In this document: positions 22,616 through 28,694 of the stretch, one piece after another
How the letters are laid out: the number at the start of each line of letters is the position of its first letter
How positions within the stretch are numbered: the stretch's first letter is position 1
Origin: a virus
IMG/VR virus record: IMGVR_UViG_3300027123_000313
Coordinates: 1 to 37,261 of that record
Reading direction: 5' to 3' (one strand)
Length of the DNA stretch: 37,261 nt
The notes under the pieces: generated by a model
What the model was told of the DNA's origin: nothing
Seen by the model: the letters and a program-made list of their open reading frames with translations, nothing else
The model's database searches: none
Made by a program: the position numbers and the translations under genes

Positions 22616-22812
22616 CGCCGCGCCTCCGCATAACCGGCGCACTCGGTGCAAAGCTGGCAGCCCGGCACTGCGAGCTGACGCTTGCTTGATATAGACAGAC
22701 CGCAATCCATGCAGTCCTGCGCTGATTCGCCCGTGTAGCGCACGATGCGCGAGATAGCCGCCTGCCGTTCGATCTCTTCCAGCTCTGATGCCTTGTCGGT
22801 GATGTCGCTCAC
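22612..22812 (-). CDS. TraR/DksA-type zinc finger protein
   Basis: This 66-aa protein has the C4 zinc finger of the TraR/DksA family: CMDCGLSISSKRQLAVPGCQLCTECAGYAE, with an N-terminal helix (ASELEEIERQAAISRIVRY). TraR-like phage proteins bind the RNA polymerase secondary channel and mimic DksA with ppGpp, shifting host transcription. The start is a GTG overlapping the previous stop (GTGA); the stop overlaps the methyltransferase start. Length is usual for phage TraR proteins. Confidence 0.85.
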   Translation of the reverse strand: MSDITDKASELEEIERQAAISRIVRYTGESAQDCMDCGLSISSKRQLAVPGCQLCTECAGYAEARR

Positions 22813-22991
22813 ATCCAGTTCCCTCGCGTTCTGTGCTGCTGCACCAGTTCTTCTTCTAATTTCTCGCGACCTTTAATTCCGCGATCCCTTTCGATCATGT
22901 CCAGGTATTCCCGCCGTTCTTTGAGTGGCCATCGCAGAATCGCCCTCGCCTCGCAGATGTCGAGGTGGCGTTCCTCCGCCCACTCAGGCAA
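22809..22991 (-). CDS. small charged phage protein, unknown
   Basis: This 60-aa, strongly charged helical protein contains DICEARAILRWPLKERREYLDMIERDRGIKGREKLEEELVQQ. The block WPLxxRREYLxxxE recurs in small proteins of Pseudomonas-type prophages next to DnaC-like and TraR genes; no function is known to me. It overlaps both neighbours by a few bases, so it is part of the coupled operon. Confidence 0.7.
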   Translation of the reverse strand: MPEWAEERHLDICEARAILRWPLKERREYLDMIERDRGIKGREKLEEELVQQHRTRGNWM

Positions 22992-23238
22992 CGGCCACCC
23001 ACTTCACGCGGATTCCGGTCACTGGGCATGGCGCGGTTTCTGGCAGCTCATGGATGGCGCCGGAGGCAAGCAATTCATTCACGCGCCCGGCCACGCAGCT
23101 AGTTTCAAGGCCGAGCGTCTTGGCGATCAGCTTGCGGGTCATGGCTGGGTTCTGGCTGAGCAGCCCGACGATGGCGGCGCGAATGCTTGAGCGGTCAATG
23201 TCGTGGTACGCGGCAATGCTGGTGTGGGCGACGGTCAT
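22984..23238 (-). CDS. winged-helix DNA-binding protein
   Basis: This 84-aa protein has a helix-turn-helix/wing arrangement: IRAAIVGLLSQNPAMTRKLIAKTLGLETSCVAGRVNELLASGAIHELPE, followed by a short wing (CPVTGIRVKWVAVA). It resembles MarR/LexA-N-type winged helices found in phage replication regions. It starts at the DnaC-like stop with overlap. It may be a regulator or a replication accessory protein; the target is unknown. Confidence 0.7.
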   Translation of the reverse strand: MTVAHTSIAAYHDIDRSSIRAAIVGLLSQNPAMTRKLIAKTLGLETSCVAGRVNELLASGAIHELPETAPCPVTGIRVKWVAVA

Positions 23239-24023
23239 GCTGCACCTCTGCGTTCTGATTCCCAGTCGAAAGCGATCATTCGGCCACCGTCTTCGCGCAG
23301 ACGATCCATCACACGGTCGCCCAGCTCGGCCTTGATCTGATCCGGCGAAAGGTTGCTGATCAGCAAAGTCGGCCGGCAGGCTTCGTAGCGGCGGTTGATC
23401 ACTTCAAACATGATCAGCTTCTCGTTGTCGCTGCCGGTCTGCACGCCAATCTCGTCAATAATCAGCAGCGAGCGGTTGGCGAAATCATCCAGAACTTGAT
23501 CTTCGGAGCGTTCAGAGTCGCGGCTCCATGTGCTACGCACCGCGCGCACCATGTCGGCCGCATTGATCTTCAGGGCATGGAAGCGAGCATCCAGCAAGGC
23601 AATGGCGATGCCGGTGGCAAGGTGTGTTTTGCCTGTGCCTGGTCGTCCACAGAAAATCAGGTTTGGCGTCTTTGCAGCCCCGCTAACAATCTGGTCAACC
23701 ATCTGCAAGCAAGCACTCAGCGCGGCCTTTTGCTTTGGCGTCTCGGCGCGATAACTCGCCAGCGTGCGATCACGGAAGCGCAAGGCAACCCCAGTTTTTT
23801 GCAGGTCGGAATCGCGGCGAGCTGCGGATCGCTTATCGCTTTCAATCTTTTCAATCCGCGCCTTTTCCGCTTCGCGCTCGGAGTAGCAGGTCGGACAACC
23901 AAGGCGGAAAGTCCTTCCAAGAACTTCAGTCACTCGGCTGAGGTATTCGCCATGCGTTTTGCACTCAGCAGGCTCGGTGCGCTCGGTCGTTGGGTTTTGT
24001 TTTGCGAACTCAGAAACGTCCAT
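23235..24023 (-). CDS. DnaC-like AAA+ helicase loader
   Basis: This 262-aa protein has Walker A GRPGTGKT (126-133), Walker B LLIIDE (186-191), sensor I LISNLS (221-226) and an arginine-rich DRLRE box (240-244). The N-terminus has a likely zinc site (Cys21, His24, Cys43, Cys46). It should load the host DnaB helicase at the phage origin together with the initiator encoded upstream. I used the ATG at 24023 (MDVSEF), overlapping the initiator gene by 14 bases, not a longer frame that would cover 92 bases of that gene. Confidence 0.85.
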   Translation of the reverse strand: MDVSEFAKQNPTTERTEPAECKTHGEYLSRVTEVLGRTFRLGCPTCYSEREAEKARIEKIESDKRSAARRDSDLQKTGVALRFRDRTLASYRAETPKQKAALSACLQMVDQIVSGAAKTPNLIFCGRPGTGKTHLATGIAIALLDARFHALKINAADMVRAVRSTWSRDSERSEDQVLDDFANRSLLIIDEIGVQTGSDNEKLIMFEVINRRYEACRPTLLISNLSPDQIKAELGDRVMDRLREDGGRMIAFDWESERRGAA

Positions 24024-24846
24024 CAGCGGATACCCCCATCGTGTAATCAACATTCTCGAAGCCGGTGTGCGGCCTGACCTTGGCCTTGCCTGCAAACGCA
24101 ACAGCGTTGGTCAGCCAAGTGCTGAACGCGGCGTCCCAGTTGGCGAATCGCGATGCTTTCGAGTCGTGGTAGTTGAAAAACTTGGTCTTTTCGGCTTGCA
24201 GGGATAGCCCGTTGGCTGCGGCAAAGGTCATGTGCCGGTCGCTTGGTTTCCAGTCATCAGGTCGAGCAGTCGATTTAGTCTTGCGAGTCGGCTTGCCCGA
24301 CGCCGCTTGCGGCAAATGCTCTTGCTCTTGTTCCTGTTCTTGCTCCTGCTCTTGCTCTTGGCTTGCAAGGGGCTCCGAAGGGGCTTCGAAGGGGCTTCCT
24401 AGCCCATCCTTTTTCATCCCATCATCGCGCTTTGTTTCCATCAGAAATGCTTTCGCATATTTCTCGTAAAACTCAGCAAGGAAGGGGCTTTCAGGCAGTG
24501 AGTCATACTCGTTTTGAACGCCCTTGATACGCTTATCGCCAGCCTTTAATGACTCGCCGATCTGGTGCAATGCCATTTCCATGACCCAAACCATTTCTGT
24601 GTCGTGGTCATAGCGGCAAAAACCCGCATCGATTGCGCTTTGAAGCCCCTTAGAAGCCCCTTCGATGCCCAAGCCGGTTTCATGGGCGATGAACATCAGG
24701 GGGCAATAAAACAGGCCGAGCATGTTTGAGGATGGGCATGTGATTAGGTACAGGGAGACAATCTGAGCCTCCATACCGGCAGCACGAAGCCGCTTGCCGG
24801 TGGCACCAATCCAGAACTTTGCAGTGACTTTCCCGTACTCGCGCAT
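24010..24846 (-). CDS. replication initiator, lambda O / phage replisome-organiser type
   Basis: In this 278-aa protein, residues 1 to about 130 form a winged-helix-like initiator domain (KVTAKFWIGATGKRLRAAGMEAQIVSLYLITCP). A low-complexity linker (about 150-185) with a Gln-Glu repeat follows. The C-terminal block (DDWKPSDRHMTFAAANGL ... FNYHDSKASRFANWDAAFSTWLTNA) is common to helicase-loader-interacting phage replication proteins. It is directly upstream of the DnaC-like gene, as O is of P. Iteron-like repeats lie inside the gene, as in lambda ori. The preceding gene ends 3 bases before the ATG. Confidence 0.8.
   Translation of the reverse strand: MREYGKVTAKFWIGATGKRLRAAGMEAQIVSLYLITCPSSNMLGLFYCPLMFIAHETGLGIEGASKGLQSAIDAGFCRYDHDTEMVWVMEMALHQIGESLKAGDKRIKGVQNEYDSLPESPFLAEFYEKYAKAFLMETKRDDGMKKDGLGSPFEAPSEPLASQEQEQEQEQEQEQEHLPQAASGKPTRKTKSTARPDDWKPSDRHMTFAAANGLSLQAEKTKFFNYHDSKASRFANWDAAFSTWLTNAVAFAGKAKVRPHTGFENVDYTMGVSADGRF
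24318..24362. repeat. hexanucleotide microsatellite in initiator gene
   Basis: About seven imperfect copies of CTTGCT or CTTGTT-type hexamers occur (plus-strand view), encoding alternating Gln-Glu in the linker of the initiator. Length changes by replication slippage would keep the frame, so linker length may vary between relatives. It lies next to the iterons and may mark the origin segment. Confidence 0.75.
24366..24663. repeat. iteron-like 11-bp repeats, candidate replication origin
   Basis: The 11-mer GAAGGGGCTTC occurs exactly at 24377-24387 and 24388-24398, directly abutting, preceded by a degenerate copy at 24366-24376 (CAAGGGGCTCC). A near copy is at 24481-24491, and two inverted copies abut at 24642-24652 (one mismatch) and 24653-24663 (exact). 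All lie in the initiator gene, where lambda-like phages keep their origin. The 11-bp phase would place sites on one face of the helix. Function is inferred; no AT-rich unwinding element is obvious. Confidence 0.6.
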
Positions 24847-24849
24847 GGC

Positions 24850-25029
24850 TTAGTCCGCCCGTTCTGGGCCAAAAGCCTTGATCAAGAATCCGGCCAGTGT
24901 TCTCAACTGATGTGGGGCGAGATAAACAATATCTTCGTTACCATCAGCAAATTGCTTGATGAATAAGCCACCTTCGTCATCAAGAGTGACGATCGTTCTA
25001 AGCGTAGGTGGAAACTCTAATTCTTCCAT
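24850..25029 (-). CDS. small early protein, unknown
   Basis: This 59-aa protein from the ATG at 25029 has GGAG 8 bases upstream. The sequence EELEFPPTLRTIVTLDDEGGLFIKQFADGNEDIVYLAPHQLRTLAGFLIKAF suggests a short beta-beta-helix fold; small proteins of this type (a beta hairpin reporting value and status, then LAPHQLRTL helix) occur in early regions of Pseudomonas-type phages. No function is assigned. It lies 2 bases downstream of the gene before it and 3 bases upstream of the initiator. Confidence 0.65.
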   Translation of the reverse strand: MEELEFPPTLRTIVTLDDEGGLFIKQFADGNEDIVYLAPHQLRTLAGFLIKAFGPERAD

Positions 25030-25031
25030 TT

Positions 25032-25310
25032 TCAACTCCTATCTCTCCAAAAATAGGGGCTGAGCGTGACGAGCCGGAGAGGGATGCTCGTCGCATCTGC
25101 GCAGATGCTGCTCAGGGTGTTTCCACCCGGCATGACCCTCAGCGAAGGCCATCCCGTGGTGTGCCACCTGTGCCGCGTTTGACTCAGCGGTGGCCCCAAA
25201 GTCTCATCACGCATCAGCGGCGTTGCTTGTGGTGCTGGGTGGCCTACAGCGTTACGGATGCCTACTACCGGGATGAATGAGCCGGTCATGTCGCCGTCCT
25301 GCCGTGTCAT
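25032..25310 (-). CDS. early protein of unusual composition, unknown
   Basis: This 92-aa frame is rich in Thr, Pro, Arg and Ser (e.g. RHRWHTTGWPSLRVMPGGNTLSSICADATSIPLRLVTLSPYFW), with few acidic residues. The start overlaps the ribbon-helix-helix stop (ATGA) and the stop is 2 bases from the next ATG, so spacing supports a real gene. The composition is atypical, and a frame also exists on the other strand. I do not recognise it. Confidence 0.5.
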   Translation of the reverse strand: MTRQDGDMTGSFIPVVGIRNAVGHPAPQATPLMRDETLGPPLSQTRHRWHTTGWPSLRVMPGGNTLSSICADATSIPLRLVTLSPYFWRDRS

Positions 25311-25507
25311 ACGGTGTTTGTCTTGGTTGAGCCGAGTGCCGCGTGCAATGCTTCGTATTGCCGGCGCTTAGCTGCCATGTGGGAATCGATCAATGTACGA
25401 AGGAGCTCTGAAACGCCCATGCCATCGACATCAGCAAGGCGGCGCAGTGCTTCGTGATCCTCGTGGGACAGCCGAATGGTTACGGCGTCGATTAGCTTCT
25501 CGCTCAT
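25307..25507 (-). CDS. ribbon-helix-helix (Arc/MetJ-type) DNA-binding protein
   Basis: This 66-aa protein has the RHH pattern: a beta strand AVTIRLSHEDHEALRRLADVDGMGVSELLRTLIDSHM, where the strand (VTIRL) and two helices are clear, and a basic C-terminal helix. It occupies the place of cII in lambdoid phages, second after cro, with its ATG 1 base after the cro stop. It is probably a repressor of an early or lysogeny promoter; the operator is unknown. Confidence 0.75.
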   Translation of the reverse strand: MSEKLIDAVTIRLSHEDHEALRRLADVDGMGVSELLRTLIDSHMAAKRRQYEALHAALGSTKTNTV

Positions 25508-25508
25508 G

Positions 25509-25694
25509 TCAGGCCGCCTTTATCTTGGTGATCGGCTCAGCCTTGAGCTTTCCCTTCGTGACGACTTGAATCTGGAACTGGCGCGTTACAGGCGGAAACT
25601 CGCCCCAACCAGACACAGATGGAGGACGGACGCCGAGCGCCCTTGCAAGCGCCGCAGCTGAACCAAAATGCTTGATTGCTTCGGATGTTTTCAT
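25509..25694 (-). CDS. cro: Cro-type repressor
   Basis: This 61-aa protein matches P22-type Cro: SEAIKHFGSAAALARALGVRPPSVSGWGE (helix-turn-helix with the recognition helix PPSVSGW), then FPPVTRQFQIQVVTKGKLK. It is divergent from cI across the operator region and is the first gene of the leftward early operon. The ATG at 25694 follows AAGGGG by 5 bases. It is expected to bind the same 14-bp sites as CI and turn down pR and pRM in the lytic cycle. Confidence 0.88.
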   Translation of the reverse strand: MKTSEAIKHFGSAAALARALGVRPPSVSGWGEFPPVTRQFQIQVVTKGKLKAEPITKIKAA

Positions 25695-25719
25695 GTCAAC
25701 CCCTTACTCAATAGGGTCT

Positions 25720-25748
25720 ATGTTAGGCATTCCTTATTAGGCAGTCAA
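25720..25748 (-). promoter_or_regulatory. early promoter pR for cro
   Basis: On the minus strand TTGACT (25743-25748), a 17-base spacer and TAACAT (25720-25725) form a near-consensus sigma-70 promoter about 30 bases before cro. Operator-like sites cover the -10 (25723-25736) and the spacer and -35 (25737-25750), so repressor binding would block it. Confidence 0.8.
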
Positions 25749-25786
25749 TAGGCATTCCTACTTTATCAAGTGATAGGCTCGCCTAA
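25723..25786. promoter_or_regulatory. right operator cluster (CI/Cro), four sites
   Basis: Four 14-bp sites with the half-site TTAGGC or ATAGGC are seen: 25723-25736 (TTAGGCATTCCTTA), 25737-25750 (TTAGGCAGTCAATA, weak right half), 25748-25761 (ATAGGCATTCCTAC) and 25773-25786 (ATAGGCTCGCCTAA). The consensus is near TTAGGCa-N-CCTAA with dyad symmetry. The last overlaps the cI ATG, which suggests negative autoregulation. Three related sites lie at 28601-28660. Confidence 0.75.
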
Positions 25787-26541
25787 TGAAAACACTCGCT
25801 GAAAGACTTGAAATCGCGATGGCCGGGCCACCCAAGGTTCGGAGCATCGACCTCGCCAATGCGTGCAAGGTAAAGCCGCCATCCGTTAGCGATTGGCGTT
25901 CTGGGAAAACGAAAAACCTTGAAGGGATGAATCTGCTTCTTGCCGCTAAGTTCCTGAATGTCACCCCTAGTTGGCTTGGCTCAGGTAAAGGGCCAATGAG
26001 AGCAGATGCGCCTGATAGCAATGTCTTTGCTTATAGCGCGCTATCGCCTGCACCAGCATTAATCAAATCGACTCTCGTTCCAGTTGTTGGAACAGTTCAA
26101 GGTGGCGATGATGGCTACTTGGTGGAAATGGAATACCCAGTAGGCCAAGGAGATGGCAGCTTGTCTCATTACAGCAAGGACGAAAACGCCTACGGGCTAA
26201 GAGTAAAAGGCGACTCCATGCGCCCAAGAATCAGGCATGGCGAATTTATTGTTTGCGAGCCGAACAAAGAAGTTAACCCTGGCGATGATGTAATGGTCGC
26301 ACTTGTTGATGGTCGGAAGATGGTCAAAGAATTGTTGTGGCGGCGTGATGGCGAAGTTTCATTTGGATCCGTTAATGAAGCACACCACCCGATTACTGTT
26401 GCCGAGTCTCTGATCGAAAAGATGCACTATGTTGCTGCCATCATGCCGAGAGGTGCATTTATGACAGAAGAAAGCATACAGAAGTTACAGGCCAAAGCTG
26501 TATTAGAAAAACTATATACCTCGCAGGAAGGCGAATGGTGA
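25786..26541 (+). CDS. cI: CI repressor with S24 peptidase domain
   Basis: This 251-aa repressor has an N-terminal helix-turn-helix (about 21-45: IDLANACKVKPPSVSDWRSG) and a C-terminal LexA-like autoprotease/dimerisation domain. The catalytic Ser144 lies in KGDSMRPRI and the Lys in GRKMVKE (Lys178). A VGTVQGG hinge precedes the domain, where cleavage might occur, though a plain Ala-Gly site is not obvious. No Shine-Dalgarno precedes the ATG and an operator overlaps it, so the mRNA may be leaderless as in lambda. It is SOS-inducible by inference. Confidence 0.9.
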   Translation: MKTLAERLEIAMAGPPKVRSIDLANACKVKPPSVSDWRSGKTKNLEGMNLLLAAKFLNVTPSWLGSGKGPMRADAPDSNVFAYSALSPAPALIKSTLVPVVGTVQGGDDGYLVEMEYPVGQGDGSLSHYSKDENAYGLRVKGDSMRPRIRHGEFIVCEPNKEVNPGDDVMVALVDGRKMVKELLWRRDGEVSFGSVNEAHHPITVAESLIEKMHYVAAIMPRGAFMTEESIQKLQAKAVLEKLYTSQEGEW

Positions 26542-26560
26542 TGCACGGAGAGGGACTGAA

Positions 26561-27010
26561 ATGCGAATGAATATAAGGCTGATATTTCTGCTGGCACTTG
26601 CGCTTGCTCTCGCCGGCTGCACAATGAGCGCCAGGCTTTACCCCGTAAATGAAATGGCAGCGTCAACTGGTGTCTTAGTTGCAAAATATAAAAGCTACGG
26701 CACTCAGCACGGCGAGATGAGTGTGGCCTTGCCGTCTGGGGAAGTTTTGAATGGAGAGTATTCAGTCGTAAGTGGCGGCTCAGTAGGCTTTGGCTCTGTA
26801 TATGGGCAGGTCTACGGTCAAGGCCAGGTCGCTACTGGGTACGCTACATCTAACTCATTCTCAATGTCCGGTAGCGGGCAAGGTATGGCGTCATTGTTTG
26901 GCGACAAAGGCTCTGTTATGACATGTGAGTTCATAAACAATAATTTTAGTGGTCATGGTCATGGCGGGTGCCAAACTTCGACTGGCGCTCTTTATCGAGT
27001 GATTTATTGA
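26561..27010 (+). CDS. small lipoprotein, candidate lysogenic-conversion gene
   Basis: This 149-aa protein starts with a lipoprotein signal (MRMNIRLIFLLALALALAGC, lipobox LAGC, Cys20). The mature part is Gly/Ser-rich with beta character (VALPSGEVLNGEYSVVSGGS, GSVYGQVYGQGQVATGY) and a conserved-looking end (CEFINNNFSGHGHGGCQTSTG). The ribosome site GGAGAGGG lies 19 bases after the cI stop, so it is probably co-transcribed with cI in lysogens. Residues after Cys are TMS, not Asp, so outer-membrane sorting is expected. Phage lipoproteins made by lysogens often block superinfection; that is inference here. Confidence 0.75.
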   Translation: MRMNIRLIFLLALALALAGCTMSARLYPVNEMAASTGVLVAKYKSYGTQHGEMSVALPSGEVLNGEYSVVSGGSVGFGSVYGQVYGQGQVATGYATSNSFSMSGSGQGMASLFGDKGSVMTCEFINNNFSGHGHGGCQTSTGALYRVIY

Positions 27011-27408
27011 TGGCAAGGCTAAACGGCTGGATGCGTCTCTGGCTGTTATTGAGCACGCTGTGGCTGGCAATGATTGCCTCAATCACTATTGTTGGCCTTC
27101 CAGAAAAGCCAGAGCACATTGTAATAGAGTCGTTGCCAGATGCTCCGAGTGATAATTCGAACCGCGAAGGAACGATTGAGTCGGACGATGAAAAGCCGTG
27201 GGAAAAATATAGCAATAACCACTGGGTGCTCGAAGAAGCTCCGACTTACGAGCAGCTCTTGGATGAGTACCACTCAAAGCTCAAAGATGCAGTTGTTTCA
27301 TTTCTAGTATTGGCATTTACGCCAATCTTCTTTGCCTTGTTTCTTGGTCACGGCATCGCCTGGGTGCGCCGGGGCTTCAAGCAAAACAATAGCTCTACTC
27401 TGCCCTAG
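27010..27408 (+). CDS. two-TM inner-membrane protein
   Basis: This 132-aa protein from the ATG at 27010 overlaps the lipoprotein stop (TGATG). The start MARLNGWMRLW leads into the first membrane segment (about 8-28 LWLLLSTLWLAMIASITIVG). A 65-residue polar, acidic loop (about 30-95) follows, then a second membrane segment (about 97-120 VVSFLVLAFTPIFFALFLGHGIAW) and a basic tail. RLNGWxRLW starts recur in many small bacterial and prophage membrane proteins. It is likely made with the lipoprotein from the cI transcript; function unknown. Confidence 0.7.
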   Translation: MARLNGWMRLWLLLSTLWLAMIASITIVGLPEKPEHIVIESLPDAPSDNSNREGTIESDDEKPWEKYSNNHWVLEEAPTYEQLLDEYHSKLKDAVVSFLVLAFTPIFFALFLGHGIAWVRRGFKQNNSSTLP

Positions 27409-27458
27409 CGAAACCCCAGTCCGTGTCCTACGCTTTCTGAACACACAGGAGGCAGGAC

Positions 27459-27635
27459 ATGGATACTTTCGAGGTTGGTGGTAAGCACTACCAGGTCGCG
27501 GTTACGCACGAGGATGACGGCACTGCTGAACTGGCTGTTCAGTGCGAAGGTTCGCGAGTTGCAGCGCTACTCATTGATGAGATCGGCGTCTACTCAGTGA
27601 TTTTGGAGCAGTGCCTGGTGGTGGCGCGGAGGTAG
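27459..27635 (+). CDS. 58-aa protein behind the immunity operon
   Basis: This is a short gene with a strong ribosome site (AGGAGG, 7 bases before ATG). The protein MDTFEVGGKHYQVAVTHEDD... then LAVQCEGSRVAALLIDEIGVYSVILEQCLVVARR looks like a small beta-helix fold. It is 50 bases after the membrane-protein gene and ends just before a bidirectional terminator, so it would be the last gene of the cI transcript. No family recognised. Confidence 0.65.
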   Translation: MDTFEVGGKHYQVAVTHEDDGTAELAVQCEGSRVAALLIDEIGVYSVILEQCLVVARR

Positions 27636-27639
27636 GCGT

Positions 27640-27665
27640 AATAAAGGCCGCGAGGCGGCTTTATT
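27640..27665. terminator. bidirectional terminator between convergent genes
   Basis: AATAAAG-g-CCGC, loop GAG, then GCGGCTTTATT make an 11-bp stem with one bulged G, with A/T tails at both sides. It separates the rightward cI operon from the leftward two-gene unit and overlaps the stop codon of the latter. Confidence 0.8.
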
Positions 27666-28029
27666 TGAAAGAAATGCTGATGTGCGACTCTATGAGCTGG
27701 TATGCAGCGAAGATAAGGCCAATTATTGTAATAATGGCTAAGCCATAAATTTTAACTGACTTAACGATCTCTTTTGTCGAGGCAGCGTCCAAAGCAGCTT
27801 GATCAACCTTTGCGCTTAGGTTGGTCGTTCTTTCTACAAGCTGCCCGTACTTTTCCGACATCTCTCCAAGCCTATTATCCATTGACTCAAGCTTTTGCCA
27901 AATAAATGGCAAGTAGTCATTGCCACGGACGCCCCTGCTGTCATCGGCGACCGTAGAGGCGCTGTCAGAGACTGAAAAGTCATCTTTTTTGACTCTGCTT
28001 TTGCTGTCTCCACCCAAAGTGCTGGGCAT
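27661..28029 (-). CDS. coiled-coil protein with C-terminal membrane anchor
   Basis: This 122-aa protein from the ATG at 28029 has GGAGAG 6 bases upstream. The N-terminal 40 residues are polar and probably disordered (SKSRVKKDDFSVSDSAS). About 40-85 is a coiled coil (YLPFIWQKLESMDNRLGEMSEKYGQLVERTTNLSAKVDQ), and about 92-115 one membrane helix (VKIYGLAIITIIGLIFAAYQLI). The layout recalls small XhlA-like coiled-coil/TM proteins. It is coupled to the small soluble protein upstream (2 bases apart). Place between cI and the left promoter suggests lysogenic expression and a host-protection role, unproven. Confidence 0.65.
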   Translation of the reverse strand: MPSTLGGDSKSRVKKDDFSVSDSASTVADDSRGVRGNDYLPFIWQKLESMDNRLGEMSEKYGQLVERTTNLSAKVDQAALDAASTKEIVKSVKIYGLAIITIIGLIFAAYQLIESHISISFK

Positions 28030-28031
28030 CC

Positions 28032-28304
28032 CTACTCTCCTTTCAGCCTGAGCCATTCCCAAAGGCTTGTTGGGGCCCTGCCGCTGTAGCCTTGAACCGG
28101 CATAACTACGCCGCTCCCGAGAAAGGGCTCGCTTCTGATCCCTAGCTTTTCTGCAAGCTCAACAGAAATTCCATCGAAAGCAATGTAGAACTTGTCGCGA
28201 TCAAGCTTGAAGACGTCACCACTATCGGCAGCAATAGAGCGGGCGCGCTCAAATACAGCGTCAGCTTCACTTAGTGTCGCCACAAAGAAAATCGGCTTAG
28301 CCAT
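28032..28304 (-). CDS. small soluble partner of the membrane-anchored protein
   Basis: This 90-aa protein reads AKPIFFVATLSEADAVFERARSIAADSGDVFKLDRDKFYIAFDGISVELAEKLGI, then a Gly-rich strand (GSGVVMPVQGYSGRAPTSLWEWLRLKGE). The order strand, helix, strand, helix, strand fits a compact alpha/beta fold. The end G-Y-x-G-x-A-x-x-x-LWEWL recurs, from memory, in small proteins of unknown function in phages and genomes. The ATG follows AAAGGGA. With the next gene it forms a two-gene unit, opposite to the cI transcript. No function assigned. Confidence 0.65.
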   Translation of the reverse strand: MAKPIFFVATLSEADAVFERARSIAADSGDVFKLDRDKFYIAFDGISVELAEKLGIRSEPFLGSGVVMPVQGYSGRAPTSLWEWLRLKGE

Positions 28305-28600
28305 CGCTATCCCTTTAAATTCACACGCGCTTGACGGTGGTCATGCGGGCGCGAGTCTATCCTCTGCCAACGCATACCTACAACACCTGTTTACCACCAA
28401 AACCAACCCCCTATCTACCCCACAGCATCCTCCCCTTGTTGAAATTTGTCGCTCCGACAGATGGGCTCCGCTCTCCGCCAGCCTCTAGCCCTCCCCCTTA
28501 TAAGTACGGCCACTCCCCCCAAGATCACCCTTGTATTTATAAGTACGGCCACCCCCTCGATCTCGATCGTTCGGTCAGCATTCGTTGCATCAAAATAAAA
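28305..28600. other. gene-free region with a 16-bp direct repeat
   Basis: No convincing gene was seen. The 16-mer TTATAAGTACGGCCAC occurs exactly at 28498-28513 and 28537-28552, 39 bases apart. Read leftward, the repeat ends in TTATAA, which could serve as -10 elements or operator half-sites for a leftward transcript. The leftward two-gene unit starts at 28304, so this region is its only possible control region. The rest is C-rich on the plus strand. Confidence 0.55.
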
Positions 28601-28660
28601 TTAGATACTCCTAATAATTAGTTAGGCAAACCTATTGACTAGGAAATAAGGAGTGCCTAA
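28601..28660. promoter_or_regulatory. left operator cluster (CI/Cro), three sites
   Basis: Three 14-bp sites related to the right operators are seen: 28601-28614 (TTAGATACTCCTAA), 28622-28635 (TTAGGCAAACCTAT) and 28647-28660 (TAAGGAGTGCCTAA, the reverse of TTAGGCACTCCTTA). The second abuts the -35 and the third covers the -10 of the rightward promoter. This is the lambda-like oL, placed about 2.9 kb from oR, a distance compatible with looping by CI octamers. Confidence 0.75.
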
Positions 28661-28663
28661 TAT
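28635..28663 (+). promoter_or_regulatory. early promoter pL for the rightward operon
   Basis: TTGACT (28635-28640), a 17-base spacer and TAATAT (28658-28663) form a near-consensus sigma-70 promoter. It drives the operon starting at 28695 with bet and the exonuclease, and it has the same box spacing and flanking operators as pR. Confidence 0.85.
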
Positions 28664-28694
28664 TGGCTCATCAAGTCGCCACACGGAAACGACC

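Noticed and set aside
24318-24663. CRISPR array or other spacer-repeat array
   Set aside because: The repeats are 6 or 11 bases, mostly abutting, and lie inside a coding frame; there are no unique spacers of regular length.
25008-25280. 90-codon plus-strand frame opposite the Thr/Pro/Arg-rich early gene
   Set aside because: The minus-strand frame has an ATGA overlap upstream and tight spacing downstream in an operon; the plus-strand frame has no such context.
28331-28621. 96-codon plus-strand frame in the gene-free region before pL
   Set aside because: It spans the direct repeats and an operator, has no ribosome site, and its Pro/Ser/Thr-rich product looks random.
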